Part shown: one piece after another, positions 63,895 through 64,000 of the stretch
Layout of the letters: each line of letters starts with the position of its first letter
How positions within the stretch are numbered: position 1 is the first letter of the stretch
DNA from: JBBIQS01 sp037442205
GTDB lineage: Bacteria > Myxococcota > Myxococcia > Myxococcales > UBA5297
Assembly (NCBI GenBank): GCA_037442205.1
Contig: JBBIQS010000043.1
Location: forward strand, 1 to 64,000
Direction: 5' to 3'
DNA length: 64,000 bases
Translations under genes and position numbers: made by a program
Notes under the pieces: generated by a model
The model's input: only the letters and a program-made list of their open reading frames with translations
Databases searched by the model: none
What the model was told of the DNA's origin: nothing

Positions 63895-64000
63895 GGAATC
63901 GCATTGCCCTCGCCATCCTGCTCGGCGCGACCGGCTGTATCCACGCGCCGGAGATCGTCATGGTCGATCGGGCCACCGCCTTGGAGCAGCAGGCCGCCGG
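63891..64000 (+). CDS. Lipoprotein gene (N-terminal part, cut by window end)
   Basis: ATG at 63891-63893 overlaps the stop of the YdbH-like gene (ATGA). The visible 36 residues are a signal peptide ending in a Cys: MRNRIALAILLGATGC, then IHAPEIVMVDRATALEQQ. The acidic start after the Cys resembles small YdbH-partner lipoproteins (DUF1318/YnbE-like), but the identity cannot be tested from this fragment. Confidence 0.5.
   Translation, partial: MRNRIALAILLGATGCIHAPEIVMVDRATALEQQAA

Overview
The window looks like chromosomal DNA of a high-GC Myxococcota/deltaproteobacterial-type bacterium. This rests on the strongly G/C-biased third codon positions, the many lipoproteins with clear lipoboxes, a complete-looking type II secretion operon beside an NtrC-type regulator, a calcium-repeat lipoprotein and a TPR lipoprotein. 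No phage, plasmid, CRISPR or intact insertion sequence was recognised. The species cannot be named from the sequence alone.

Layout. (1) 1-12372, minus strand: a type II secretion (T2SS) operon read from gspC at the right to a truncated gspL at the left edge (C, D, E, F, a 68-aa membrane protein, G, a secreted G-like protein, H, I, J, K, L). A sigma-54 type promoter (12439-12452) and an inverted repeat about 100 bp further upstream precede gspC, and the next gene (12689-14110) encodes a sigma-54 activator, so the operon is probably under sigma-54 control. (2) 14223-20473, minus strand: a lipoprotein with twelve Asp/Cys repeats, RsmB-like rRNA methyltransferase, a small lipoprotein, a thymidylate-kinase-like protein fused to about ten 27-residue helical repeats, and a VTC-domain protein. 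(3) 20474-26027: a perfect 40-bp palindrome, a small hypothetical protein, nadA, a CNNM/CorC-type membrane protein, a tandem PH-like membrane protein and a rhomboid protease. (4) 26112-39440: a surface polysaccharide locus with two divergent gene groups (GT-C and GT2 glycosyltransferases, sugar epimerase, acetyltransferase and methyltransferase leftward; flippase, chain-length-type protein, O-antigen polymerase/ligase, GtrB-like transferase and epimerase rightward), closed by a large GT-C protein. (5) 39509-42844: a decayed gene fragment and a korDABC-type 2-oxoacid:ferredoxin oxidoreductase operon. (6) 43152-50522: cytochrome c biogenesis protein, class III adenylate cyclase with TPR lipoprotein, NamZ-type muramidase, a DUF protein, a degenerate phosphoesterase and nadD. 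(7) 50553-59278: a Rossmann/DUF2520 protein, a Clp ATPase, a two-hairpin repeat element, a PHP-domain lipoprotein and a secreted alkaline-phosphatase-family enzyme. (8) 59322-64000: an initiator tRNA with its own promoter and terminator, a small RbfA-like protein, and a YdbH/AsmA-like envelope protein coupled to a truncated lipoprotein gene.

How parts fit. The T2SS genes build a secretion machine whose pseudopilins show two unusual features: a matching Gly/Ala-rich insert in GspI and GspK, and an extra GspG-like globular domain on a Sec-type leader instead of a prepilin leader. The polysaccharide genes form a Wzx/Wzy-like export set. The envelope theme continues with many lipoproteins and the YdbH-type operon. 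The most unusual single gene is the kinase-repeat fusion at 17953-19677.
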